A stretch of 64,000 bases of DNA from Cladobotryum mycophilum (Eukaryota; Ascomycota; Sordariomycetes; Hypocreales; Hypocreaceae), in contig CM071589.1 in the NCBI GenBank assembly GCA_036429605.1, forward strand, positions 3,844,001 to 3,908,000, in the 5' to 3' direction. Each line of letters opens with the position of its first letter. Within the stretch, counting starts at the first letter, position 1. The notes under the pieces are model-generated. The model was not told the origin of the DNA. It worked only from the letters and a program-made list of their open reading frames with translations, and did no database searches. This document shows positions 1 through 11,400 of this stretch, piece by piece. Made by a program: the position numbers and the translations under genes.

Positions 1-1484
1 TTCGATGATTCTGCTAGAGAAGACCTCGGCGATGTTAATCTCATCATCTTTACGCCAGAAGTTGAAGCTGAAGCATCGTCCTTTCCATCTGTCAGAGGCC
101 CTGACGCTGATCTAGCAGAGAATGAACCAACTAAGCCGGCCATATTAATCTTCACATCTGGTACTACTGGGCTTCCAAAACCTGCAATTGTGGCGTGGAC
201 CAAAGTCTACTTTGGAGGAACTTCGACCGAAGTTATGGTGGGCCGTGGGAGTAAGGATGACATTATGTATACGGTGAGTTCACCTTCCTTATCTCTCGCT
301 TTTGTGGCTTTCTTGAGCGATGACCTAACCAAGCATGATTCCTCTAGTCTATGCCCCTTTATCATGCCTCGGCCGCTGTCATGTCAGTTTGTAGTACCAT
401 CACTGCTGGAACTACTCAAGCCCTCGGCCGCAAGTTCTCTACCAAGCTCTTCTGGGAGGAAGTCCGTGCCTGCAATGCCACGTCTATCCAATATGTCGGC
501 GAAACACTCCGTTACCTTCTAGCTGCACCACCCCAGCGTGACCCTATCACGGGCGAGGATATCGACAAGAAGCACCAAGTACAAACCGCCTTTGGTAACG
601 GTCTTCGACCTGACATATGGAGCAAATTCAAGGAGCGCTTCGGTATTGGCACTATTGTCGAGTTCTACGCTGCTACGGATGGACCTGCCGCAACCTGGAC
701 TATCAGCAAAAACGACTTCACCAACGGCGTTATTGGCCGGATAGGTTGGTTCTACCGCACTCTTCTTGGTCGCCAATGGACCATTGTCGAACTTGACTAC
801 GAAACCGACTTGCCCAAGCGCGACCCCAAGACTGGCTTTTGCAAGAAAGTCTCCTCTGGTGAGCCGGGAGAAATGCTTTATTGCCTCCCCGCAGAGAACG
901 TCTACGAGCGGTTCCAAGGCTACTACAAAAACCCCAAGGCTAACAACGCCAAGATTATGCGCGATGTCTTCGCCAAGGGTGACGCCTACTTCCGTACTGG
1001 TGATGTTATGCGTTGGGACTCGGATGGCCGCATTTATTTTAATGATCGTATTGGAGACACCTTCCGTTGGAAGTCTGAGAACGTTTCCACCACTGAGGTC
1101 AGTGAGGCCGTTAGTTTGCATCCCAGGGTTCGTGAGGCGAACGTCTACGGTGTAGAGCTACCCCACCATGACGGCCGAGCGGGATGCGTAGCTATCTGCT
1201 TCGATCAGGAGGTTCCTGACAGCGAGACTCTGCGCAGCCTGGCTGAACATGTAAAGGCCACCCTTCCGCGGTACGCCCAGCCGCTGTTCTTGCGTCTTGT
1301 GCACGAGATTGCTGCACAGGGTCAAACGACCGGGACGAATAAGCAGCAGAAACATCATTTGCGGAAAGCAGGTGTGAAGCCCACGTCAGGCGAGGTTGAC
1401 ATCTACTGGCTCAAAGGCGGCTCATACGTGCCATTTAGCGAGAAGGAATGGCGTGAGCTGGAAGGTGGAAGAGTGAGGCTGTAA
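1..1484 (+). CDS. Very-long-chain fatty acyl-CoA synthetase / fatty acid transport protein (FATP/Fat1 family), 5' partial
   Basis: The exons are <1-273 and 348-1484, with a 74-bp GT-AG intron; the frame is open from base 1, so the start lies outside the window. The visible 469 residues begin shortly before the AMP-binding signature (IFTSGTTGLPK, about residues 50-60). The C-terminal half carries the block DRIGDTFRWKSENVSTTEV at about nt 1047-1103, which is diagnostic of the FATP/very-long-chain acyl-CoA synthetase branch rather than of ordinary 4CL or LACS enzymes. Family members activate long and very long fatty acids to CoA thioesters with ATP, at peroxisomes, lipid droplets or the plasma membrane, and several couple this to uptake. 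It ends in TAA with no peroxisomal SKL-like tripeptide (the last residues are RVRL). The neighbours give no pathway context. Family assignment is secure; substrate and location are inferred. Confidence 0.9.
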
Positions 1485-2134
1485 ATATTCACGGGCAGTG
1501 CGCTGGCAGAATCTGAACTCAATTTACTTTTCTTTGTTTTATGATTTTGGCTGCCTATTAACGGATGAATGAGGGTACATATTGCTATATAATGTGGGCC
1601 AATACACCGAAGGTCTCATCGGATTTGTCCACGACATCAGGGCTTGGTACTGCATTTTATTTCGGACAGGACTAGATGTAGGGGAATGTTGCTCGCTATT
1701 GGAGAATTTTATCAATGTGTGGAATTGAAGATTTAATTTGGGAGCTTTTGCATAATTTGGCTCTACCGGTGAGACTGCTCCCCAATAAAAAATTGACATA
1801 TCATACAGCGTCACATAAGGCAGCGAGAATGGGATGCGGACTAGAGCCTCACCAAGGAATAGGAATGAACACTAGAGCGCTGGACATGACAGAAAGAGTC
1901 CTGCCTATCTTTACTCCTGATTCCTACTGTTACTCTCAATTCCTGGCGTTACTCTCTATTCCTCTTGTATCGTTTCATTTCCGATCAGTGGGGGACCGAT
2001 TCACGTATCCGATCCAGGTTCTAGGCTTATGTTATAGAAACCCACGCGATTGATACTAGAGATACTCGAAGTCTCTTTTGTTTTTATCAAGCGGGCAGAT
2101 ACAGAGATATCTGTCATTCTATGGCATTGACGCC
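1485..2134. other. Intergenic region with a diverged dispersed-repeat copy
   Basis: No convincing coding sequence. It contains the 3' flank of the acyl-CoA synthetase and, from about 1850 to 2040, a copy of the dispersed element described separately. The rest is AT-rich and shows nothing recognisable. Confidence 0.6.
1850..2040 (+). repeat. Dispersed repeat family R, copy 1 (RIP-like divergence)
   Basis: The core at 1864-1882 (AATGAACACTAGAGCGCTG) matches the cores at 36196-36214 and 34502-34520, and the complement of 14891-14909, with differences that are all transitions. It is followed by a pyrimidine-rich series of imperfect ATTCCTRTTACTC-like units, as in the other copies. The ends are not defined, and no open reading frame is present. 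It may be the remnant of an LTR or a non-autonomous element. Confidence 0.6.
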
Positions 2135-5100
2135 ATGAGTTCTAATTCTCCACCTCCATCACCGTTAGAACAAGAAGCGATTGGCAGGGCACGCTCGGAG
2201 TTTGCAAAATGGAACGATAGCAACAAATCCTTTCAAAACTTCCTCAAACAAGGGAGTAACATTTCTGATCTGGTACAATATGTGCAAAATAATTACAATC
2301 AAGAGAAGAAGAAAGCTTCATTCCGACTACTAGAACAAGTCCAGCCACAGTTGGATTTGCTACAGGCCTTCTCAACCATGGTAGATGCCACCGTATACGC
2401 CCAGAGCGGGATCGCCTGTCCGATGTGGGCACCGATAACTTTTGTCCTCAAGGTGAGAATGCTGCATGTTCATGTCTATAAGCTTCAGGAATTTAATTAG
2501 ATGTTCATCAGATAGCGAATTTGCATAGTTCGCTTGCAAAACAAATCACGAAAATGATTGACACAATCGTCAAGAGTCTGCCTCGCTTCGACGTATACCA
2601 GCAATTACAGCCCGATACAAAAGTGCAGACAGCGCTCTTAAATGTGTTTACCGAAGTTCTGATCTTTTCCTTCAAGGCTCATCGCTTCTTCAAACGCAAC
2701 ATGCTAGGTAAGCCAGGACTCAATATGTTTACTCGTCTAAGCAGAGAAGTCGCTAATCAATTCTAGTTCGGCTTTGGAAGTTGTTCACGCGCAATGTTCA
2801 GAAAGTATTTGAGGATATTATTGATCGTCTGGAGTCCGACGTCAAGGCTGTGGATGATACGGCTTTTGCGGTACACATGAAAAGAATCACCGAGCTTCAA
2901 AAAGGTGTGTGATGTGTTCTCATGGATCTCGCCCCAATAGACATGCTAACGGGGACGTTTAGAACAGCAACGAGTCGACATTCAGAAATGGCTTGGAGCT
3001 CCAAACATGAACGAAGTTCATCGCATCAGGTCCCTAGCAAAACTCAAAGGCACCTGCAAATGGATCTTATTACATGACACCTCCAAAAGCTGGCTGGCGT
3101 CACAAAACGCTACCGCAGATGAACGATTTCTCTACGTGTCTGGAAAGAGTGGTTGTGGAAAGAGTACTGTCGCATCATCTGTGGTTGACTTCCTCAAAAC
3201 TGCAGGCGAGCGAATATTGTTCTTCTCCTTTTCAGGAACAGAAGAATGTCGACAACGGATTGACAGCTTGGTTCGATCATTCCTTTCCCAAACTCTACAA
3301 GGGACTCCAGACGAAGCATGGATTGATGCACTGCGAAACCTAATGTCGCACGGCCAACCTGCAACGCTGGATCTTTGGAAAATACTTCAACAAGCCTTTG
3401 CTACTTCGGCGACACCTATCTATTGGGTCATTGACGGACTTGATGAATGTCACGACCCCATTGAGCAGATACGAACAGAGTTAGATCACACCCTAGGTGT
3501 TTCCACGTCTTCAAAAATGATCTTATTTGGGAGGCCGCATGTATTTGATGCGCAAACCCCGGCAATCTATTCAATTGAAATGGATAGTCGTCTCGTACAG
3601 TCAGATCTCAACGCATTCATCGAGGAGCAAACCAAACAAAGTCCTATATTGAAGCAATCCGAACTTCGCGACATGGTCCAAAAAGGTCTGCTTGAAAAGT
3701 CAGATGGCATGTTTCTATGGGTGAAGCTGTTGATTGACGATATACGGAATGCGTCCTCTGTCCACGAGGTCAAACAAAATCTACAACTCCTGCCACGCGG
3801 CTTACAAGCAACATATCAACGGATATTGCAACGGCTTACAGAGACACTAGGCGAGATAGAATTAAGAATGGCACACTATCTCCTCGGATTCATTATTGCA
3901 TCCGGTAGAACCTTGACGATAAAGGAGCTGGAATATGCACAAGCTCTAGCGTTTTGGATTGACAAAGACCCACCTGTACGGGGAACCCTGCAGGACTACC
4001 TATTGTCAGATCCAACCCCCAAGTTTCTACGCGTCTGTGGTGGCCTAGTTGATATCCAAGACGGAAAGATCAACTTGGTCCATGTTACTGCAAAGGAGTA
4101 TTTGACAAGACCCGCTGCTGAGTGGGTATTTGGCCAGCATCTCAAATTATCCAGCTTCAGAATAGACATCATTGCTTCGCATGAACTATTCGCTAACATA
4201 TGTTTCGAGTACCTGACTCACATCCATCTTGAATCGTCCCAGCTAAACGGCACTATTGATTCACAGGTCACGCAACTTAGCCCTTTTCTTCCGTATGTCC
4301 TCCGCTATATGGAATATCATTCAAATATGGTGGGGGATGTGAATATGGGGATACAAGAACGATTTAAACATTGCATTCGGACTGGAGGATATGTTTCATG
4401 GATAGAGACTGCCATGATGGAATTAATCACTGAAGATGCATTCGCAGACAACCTTCATGATTTCACTAACCTTCTCGGTTGGATAGATGATCACAACGAC
4501 ACATCCGGTATAGAGATATCCGATACATTCAAGCAACAACTCGAGAAAAGGAGAAACTTGTTTGGAGACGAAGACTGGCGCACAAGGCAATCACAATTTT
4601 TGGTTAACGCCTTCTCCGATGATGACGAAGCGTCCAAAAATGCCAAGGGGTCTAATAATGAAGAAGAGTGCGATAACGATGCTACACCCAACCTGCCAGA
4701 GCATAGTCATGAGGACAACTTGGAGAAGAAGCGGGCAGTGTTCCCCCCAACGCCAGCCAGTACCTCCGAAATGATCAAACTACTGGCAGAAAACCAAATT
4801 TTGCCCAAGCATAAATATACAGAGTTATTTCTGGTGTTGATGTCTACTTCTCTCGGAACATTGAAAAGATGGATAGACCCTTTGGAACTCCTCTTTCAGA
4901 TGATCATTCAAAAAGCATCAACCATACCTATATTGTTTCTCTACCTCATTGGTAATTTCTATTATGGTCAAGACAAGTTCCAGAAAGCACTGGAGGTGTA
5001 TGAGGCTTCGTTGGCAAAGATGGGTACGGAAGATACTCGCACAAAGCTTTTATTGTGGAACGATATTGGAAATTGCTACTTCAAGCTGAAAATGTACGAG

Positions 5101-6498
5101 GATGCAGTAAATGCGCACAAGAAAGCTGCATTGGGGAGGCGCGAGTTACTTGGTCCAGAACATGAGGACACGGCAGATAGCGTGTACCGCACCGGCATAG
5201 CTCTTCATCAGGCTGGTGAATATGTGGATGCTGAAATGATGCTACGCCAAGCCGCCGATTTATGGGAGAAGATAGGTGGCCCCAATCATAAGGCGAGGGC
5301 GTGGTGTCTTCATTGGCTTGGTACGGCATTATTTTACCAGAAGAAATATGTTTTGTCGGAGGAAATGAGTCGTCAAGCAATTTCCGTTGGAGAGGCGAAC
5401 TCCAATTTGGACGAAGCATGGCTGGCTTATCCTATCTACTGGGCTGGCTGCGCATCACAAGAGCAGGGGAACTATAGTGATGCCGAAAGGATGTTTCACA
5501 GAGCGGGCCCCATGTTGAAGAGCGACATTGGATTAAACAATCTGGTTACAGCTAATGATATCTACAATACCGGCAAAGGCCTATTAGATCAGGGAAAATA
5601 TTGTTCCGCAGAAAATATGTATCGTCTGGCGGCATCCATGTATCAAACGCATCTAGGGCTGGGCAATGACAATACAGCGAATGCTCTCTTCTTCACAGGC
5701 CAAGCCCTATTTCAGCAGGAGAAATATGGTGCTGCAGAAGAGATGTATCGCCAGGCAGCTTCTGCATGGGAGAGCATACCAGGATATGACGGCGATGAAG
5801 CTTCGGGTAGTAACCATTGGATTGGGAGATCGCTCTATCGGCGAAAGGAGTTTGCGGCAGCGGAAGAAGTCTTCTGTCGAGTTGCTAAAGCCAAAGAGAC
5901 AAAGTATGGTGCTGAGCATGAATATACTCTTACTGGCTTATGGTGGGTTGCCTGGACTCTCCGCGCTCAGGACAAAAATTCCGAGTCCGAAGAGACGTTT
6001 AGCCGATTGCTTCCTAGCATGGAGAGAGTATTTGGGCTAGAGGATTATCCAACTCGCAACGCCGCTTTCTACGTGAGCGTTGGTCTAAGAAAGCAGGGTA
6101 AATGCCTTGATGCTGAAGAGATACTCCGTCGAGTCCTTGCTCCCAATAAGGACAACATAGGCGACGTTACCGAACGAAGCAGCACCTCTAATAACGACGA
6201 GTATTCCAGCAGCGAAAACGAGCATGACAGCGACCATGATTCCTACGTCGGTGCTGACGACGACGACGGCGACGGCGACGATGATGATGATGATGGTTTC
6301 AATGAGGATGGTGTTTCCGATGACGGCTACACCAACAGCGATAATGAGAGAGATGGAGACGGCGATCCATATTTGACACTTAACCACATTATGAAAGAAT
6401 ATCATCAAATAGCCCAAGAACTCCAACAGCAGGGGCATCACGTTGAAGCAGCAGGGGCGTTTAGCTTCCTAACCTCCCTTGGTTACACACAGTCATAG
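2135..6498 (+). CDS. NACHT/TPR STAND (NLR-like) protein
   Basis: The exons are 2135-2452, 2512-2707, 2767-2904 and 2963-6498, all with GT-AG introns of 58-59 bp that keep frame; the product is about 1395 residues. An N-terminal helical region (residues 1-230) resembles the N-terminal helper domains of fungal STAND proteins. A NACHT NTPase follows, with Walker A GKSGCGKST (about 278-286) and a Walker B-like VIDGLDE (about 373-379). After a helical linker come about nine TPR-type repeats of roughly 42 residues (about 877-1275), then a strongly acidic Asp-rich stretch (about 1294-1350) and a short helical tail. Such proteins are NLR-like signal-transducing NTPases in fungi. Their repeats sense a ligand and NACHT oligomerisation triggers the N-terminal effector, often in heterokaryon incompatibility or innate immunity. 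I see no HET, lipase or protease effector. The ligand is unknown. The ATG at 2135 is the first ATG in this frame. Confidence 0.88.
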
Positions 6499-6785
6499 TC
6501 AGATCATCAGACACTTTCATCAACACATGTACTTTACACTAGAAGAGATAGAGCATTTCATTTTTAACCCTCCTATAATCCCTTGTGTATATACCCGTAG
6601 TGAAGATCCCTTCACTTCTCCAAAAACTCCTCCAACCAAAAAGAAAAACCATGATATCTACAGTGAAATTCGTTTCTTTTTAGCTCAAGACAGCACCGCG
6701 TCGTTGAGTCCATGTTTTCGCTTCGCAGCATATCGATCGGACATCTTTACATATCATGCCTCTCATTACATCATAAACCCACATT

Positions 6786-9700
6786 CTAGGAACCAGCAAT
6801 ACCTAAACCCACGCGCTGGCCGCCACCCTGGTTACCATAAGGGATGCTGCCGGCTCCCATACCAGCTGCACTGCCCGAACCTGTTCCATTTCTTTCCCTC
6901 ATTCTTCTTCCCTCCATAAGTCCTCTGAGACCGCGCTTTTGTAGACCAATGACACTGCTCAGCTCGCCATTCCATATCAAGGCATCCCGATCACTGAGGT
7001 CAACCTCTGATCCCCATTCAGAACCGCTGACACTCGTCGTTGCAGACATCTCTCCACTGGGTGGACGGCCAGACTGCTGGAAACTTGTATCGAGACTCAA
7101 GCTCGCGGTACGCGCAGCAACATCAGACGAGAAAGAGTCATTGGTCGTGGTGCCGCTGAGGGAGAAATCCGATGTCGAAACTGGAGATCCCACAGGATCA
7201 AGACTACCAACAAAAAAGTTGGGATTCAGAGAACCATCAATGCCACGCCCTCCACCTGCCGCCATGGCTGTCGCATTGAAAACAGCTGCCGCATTCCTAC
7301 TATCTAAAAGAGCATGCAACCGCTCAACAACTGCTTCAAGGAGGCCATCGATCCGGTACGGCCGTGCGATCTGAAGGAGCGAGCAAAGAATCTGCGGTGT
7401 GCAAAAGTCTAATGGGAGAGAACTTGTATACAAGAAATGTAAAAGAGCTTGAACTGTTAAGAATGTATGAGGCAGATATAGCACCCTGGGACGTGAGTTT
7501 GGTGGCAGTGATCGAGGCGTCGGGGCTGTGTTAATCATTGCCGGGTTAATGTCATCCCCATGTGTTGTAGTCATTGTACCAGCAGAGGCAGTTGAGTCAG
7601 CTGTGCCTGGTGGAATCATAGCTGAAGATGCGGAGGATAGGCTAATGCCACTCATTGATGACATGCTATCGCTGGCCTTTCTAGTGCTCGGTGTGACAGT
7701 CATAGTTGACGCTCGCAGAGGGTTGCTCGACAACCCCGATCTGAGTGTCATGGCATCGCTACCATCTTGCGTTGCAGTGCCTTCTCGCAGTAGCTGGACA
7801 AAGTACGGGCCCCATCTTCGCGCAACGATCCTCGAATTTACCGGTATTCTCTCGCCATTGAGGCACAAGATATCCATATCTGCAAGCTCGCGCAAGCTCA
7901 GTGCCATAGCCCCCAGCCCCTCGCTTGCATGGGAATGAAACCGGCCGCCTGCGGTATATCCGGCCTTCCGTGCAAGTTTGAGGCCAGACCCAGAGTAGGG
8001 GCTGCTGGCAGAGACAAAGCCTGACATGGGACTCTTCTTGCGGGGGTTGTCATAAAATCCAAAAGCCTCCAGCTCCACCATGCAAACATTGGAAAAGTTG
8101 ATCCGTCGATGATTATAGTCGTCGACCAGACTTCTTTTCCTGTTGCCCAAAATAACAAAGGTATTCCGCCTATTCCACAAAACGCCCCTATTCCAACTGC
8201 CTTGGCTGAATACACTCCCCCTGCATCAATTCGGCTCCATGTCAAACTGCGCAAATCCAACGCCCACAGTGCATATTCCTGCTTTGAAGAAGTAAGATAC
8301 GTCCCGCTCACCACAAAATGGGTATCGATAATGCCACCGTTGGGGAACCGAAGTCCTGGAGGGGAAGAATAATTCCCTGACATGTGCTTTTCGGTGAGCG
8401 TTCCATCTGGAGCTCTGATCTGAAGCTCCAGCTTGACATCCATAAAGTTATAGTTGGAGTAGATGAGCATAGACGAGCCAGGATCCTGTGTTTCATGGTT
8501 GGCCTCGCTGTCCATCCGCTGGTGGCCGTCCTGGCCTTCTTCTGTCTCTCCGATCCTCGCCGTTACGGACGGGGGAGGGGAGCGGCGACACTCCTATAAG
8601 CACCGCAACTCTTCCCTAGAGGCTGGGTCGAAGTCCATTTGAGGCTTCGCAAGTTGAAAACGCTGACCTGCTCAATGTAATGATTCGCTCCGTCCTGGCC
8701 GCCTACGATAACCATCTGAGCTCCCCCGTTGCCGTCAATCTTGATGCCTATCTGGCCTTCGTTGGGGTTCCTAGACGAGGGGTTATGTTGGAGAGCAGAA
8801 AGTGGTGCGGCCTTGGACGAAAATGTGGCGGATGATGGTAGAATGCAGGCACAGTGAGCGTAGCGGCCCTGTGGAGGATCGTGAGCTGGTATGTACGTCC
8901 ACCTCTTGGTCGGTACGTCGTAAACATAAATGTCGGACATGACTATAACTTCGGGTTGTTGCTGATCGGCACCAACAGGTTGATTTGGCGCTGGCGACAT
9001 GCCTCCGTAGCAAACCATTTTAGTATCTCCAAGCGGGCACATGGAGTGAAAGTATCGTGGAGGTGGAACATCACCACCCGCGTCCAGTTTTGTCCAGTGC
9101 CTCCGTATGAGATCAAGCTCGAACAAGTCGGATGTTAGCGGCGCAGGTCTGTTCCTAGATAGAATCCTCCCGCCAAATACATAAAGCTTGTCCCCTAGGA
9201 TAGTCGTCGTGGCCCCGACAAGTGGAGGCGGCTCTCGTCCCGTGGTCCGGTGCACATTGCACATTAATCCAGATAGATGGGGAGAAGATCCCTGAGACGG
9301 GCCGCCTACTGGAGCACCAACTGATTGAGATCGTGCCTGGGGAATTGCTGGGGATGCTGCAGCCGTAGAGCCGTTACTTCTCGGATTCAATCCATTCCCC
9401 CCAAGGTCGTCGCCACCATCGTGTCGAATCGAGCTCACCAAACTAGTCATGCTAGTACTGGCATCATTGATGTATCGTTCCTGGCTGGCGTACATTTGGC
9501 TCGCGGCTGCCGAGCTCGTGGAATCCATGGTGCTGGTTCGACTCTCCATGTTGAACTCGGTGTAGCGGTTCTTCGACACCTCGAGGTCGTTGAGCTTGGA
9601 GAAGAGACTCTGGAAATTGCTAAAGGGCGTTGGAGGAGATGCGGGGCTTGGTTGGGCAGGCGGCGTGACTGGCAACGGTTTCTCAAGGCTGTGCTGAAGG

Positions 9701-9990
9701 CTCAGCTGCCTCGCATGCTGGGATCTGGATATCGAGGATGCTCTGCTTCTCGAAGCACTAAAGGACGAGGGCACAGTGGCGAAACCCGATGCAGCGTAGC
9801 TAGGCAGGGCCTGGAGGGAACTATTTCGGGGGAGTCTAGCCGTAGAATTGTGCTGGGCTCCTCGATATGCGCCTTCGGGACTATATCGATCGTTGGACAA
9901 AGGAGGATCATTGGCCTTGGATTCGGAGAAGGCGTAGAAGCTAGTTTGTGTCGGGTTCTGGGAGCCAGTCAGTTCTGCGGGATCAGCCAT
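6786..9990 (-). CDS. Kelch-repeat/BTB-like protein of the Mds3/Pmd1/Ral2 type, with two apparent frameshifts
   Basis: This is one intronless gene of about 1068 residues once two one-base breaks are allowed for. Residues 1-255 are Ser/Pro-rich and low complexity. A kelch beta-propeller follows (blades with KLYVFGG, MVCYGG and MVIVGGQDG motifs). The C-terminal half has a conserved block ending in VDDYNHRRINFSNVC, then a split BTB-like region (DILCLNGERIPVNSRIV and, after a Ser-rich insert, YLPHTFLTVQALLHFLYTS). This order is that of fungal Mds3/Pmd1/Ral2 proteins, which act in Ras/TOR-linked control of growth, morphology and sporulation. The frame breaks at the G run 8571-8575 and again at the C run 8217-8221. 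One extra base in each run restores unbroken homologous sequence, so sequencing error is likelier than gene loss. The start at 9990 (MADPAEL) is the last good ATG before the conserved part. The frame is open further upstream to 10557, but there the sequence is low complexity. The Mds3 assignment is by recall of family pattern. Confidence 0.78.
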
Positions 9991-11175
9991 GACGCCGGCC
10001 AATGCGCTCGACGGCGCATGCGACGAGGGTGATTGGATCTGCCCAAGGGCAGGTAAGACGAAGCAGAAGCAGGGCGACGTATGTAGATGAGAGGGGGAGG
10101 GAGAATGTTCAAAAATCAAAATCGGTGGAGTAGAAAACGGGAGAGTGCCAGAGAGGCTTTTGTAAAATGGGTCTCTCCCCCTCTTGGCGGGAGGAACTGG
10201 GAGAGATGGACCACTCCCTTGGGACCTGACGGTGACGAGCCAGCAGGGGTTTTCCTGACCGCGCACTGCGGTCAAGATGCAGGTGGCCCTGACGATGCGG
10301 ATCGAGTCCACACCAGTAACCAGGCACACACGCGCGCACACACACACCCAGAGAGAGGAAGAGGAAGAGGAAAGCGGGCTCGATAACGGGGAGAGTGATC
10401 CGGTGGACAGGTAATGGGTCTGTTTGGTCGGCAGGCAGGCAGGGCAGAGGGAAGATAATAAATGTGGCATGGGTGGTGGGCTTCTTCTCTTTTTTTTTCT
10501 CCCTCTCCGTGTTGTTGTTGGTGCGATGACCAGGGTCTTGAAGAAATTCAGAGACAATGATGACAGTCATCCATCCACTGACCCAACCCGACCTGACAGA
10601 TAGATAGATATGATGACAATAGAATATACGTACCATTCAAGAACCGCGACAAGAAAAGAGGGAGGAGCCTGACGTTGCAATCTTTAGCAATATTGCTTCC
10701 TTCCTTGCTTGCTTGCTGTCCCTTGACCAAGTAGGAGACACTTTTTTTTTCGCGCGACAATAAAGCTGGCGATCGATGTGGGCACGACGAACAAGACGGG
10801 AAAGGATGGATGTTGAGTTTGAGCAAAGACAGACAGACAAAGGCGCACAGACGCAATGGATGGAGATGGAGATTTCCAGGTGACAGTCCCAGCGCTGGGA
10901 TCTGATAGGTTGATGGAGGCACGGGCTGAGATGTTTAGAGAAAAAAGGGCCCAGTTAGTTGTTTTGCTTGTAGAATGCCAGCTAGGCCTTGTTAAGAAGA
11001 AGGAGAAGGAAGAGGAAAGGGAAAAAAGAAAATAATTCCTTTTTTTAATAAAATATATTGTTACGTTGAAACTAGTGATGACGACTGGTCAAATGGGCGT
11101 TTTTCTCTTTCTCTCTCTCCGTCTTCTATAGTGAGTAAGTATTCTTTTTTTTCTTGCACAGTGGTTGGTTGAAGT

Positions 11176-11200
11176 GGGATGGGATGGGATGGGATGGGAT
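11176..11200. repeat. Pentanucleotide microsatellite (GGGAT)5
   Basis: Five perfect copies of GGGAT in tandem. It is in non-coding DNA upstream of the kelch gene. Confidence 0.95.
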
Positions 11201-11360
11201 GCTGCTGGATGCAGGTTGGGTTGGGTTAACCCGGCGCCCACATGCACTGTCAGGGGTCGCTGGTCGAGGGGTCCTGCGTGCGAGTTCCAATGAAGTGAGA
11301 CGGAGTAATAATAGCACTGAGCGCCCCAGGTGGTGAAGATGACAAGATGCAGGAACAGCT

Positions 11361-11400
11361 GGCATAGCATGGCATGGCATGGCATAGCATAGCATAGCAT
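11361..11400. repeat. Pentanucleotide microsatellite (GGCAT/AGCAT)8
   Basis: Eight tandem five-base units alternating between GGCAT and AGCAT. They are followed by GGGACATGGACATGGG. The tract is non-coding. Confidence 0.9.

Noticed and set aside
519..1121. 200-codon frame on the minus strand opposite the acyl-CoA synthetase
   Set aside because: It mirrors a clearly conserved gene on the plus strand and has no family features.
6085..6441. Minus-strand hydrophobic frame rich in Val/Ile opposite the STAND gene
   Set aside because: It is the antisense of the Asp-rich repeat (GAT/GAC codons), which always reads as Ile/Val on the other strand.
9325..10032. 235-codon plus-strand frame opposite the kelch gene
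   Set aside because: Antisense shadow of the Ser/Pro-rich coding part; no recognisable domain.
9991..10557. In-frame open extension upstream of the kelch gene start
   Set aside because: The added 189 residues are low complexity (Ser/Pro/Leu runs) and encoded by pyrimidine-rich leader sequence; the ATG at 9990 begins protein-like sequence.
11176..11400. Possible interstitial telomere-like or CRISPR-like array
   Set aside because: GGGAT and GGCAT units are not the fungal telomere repeat TTAGGG, and there are no spaced repeats; they are plain microsatellites.
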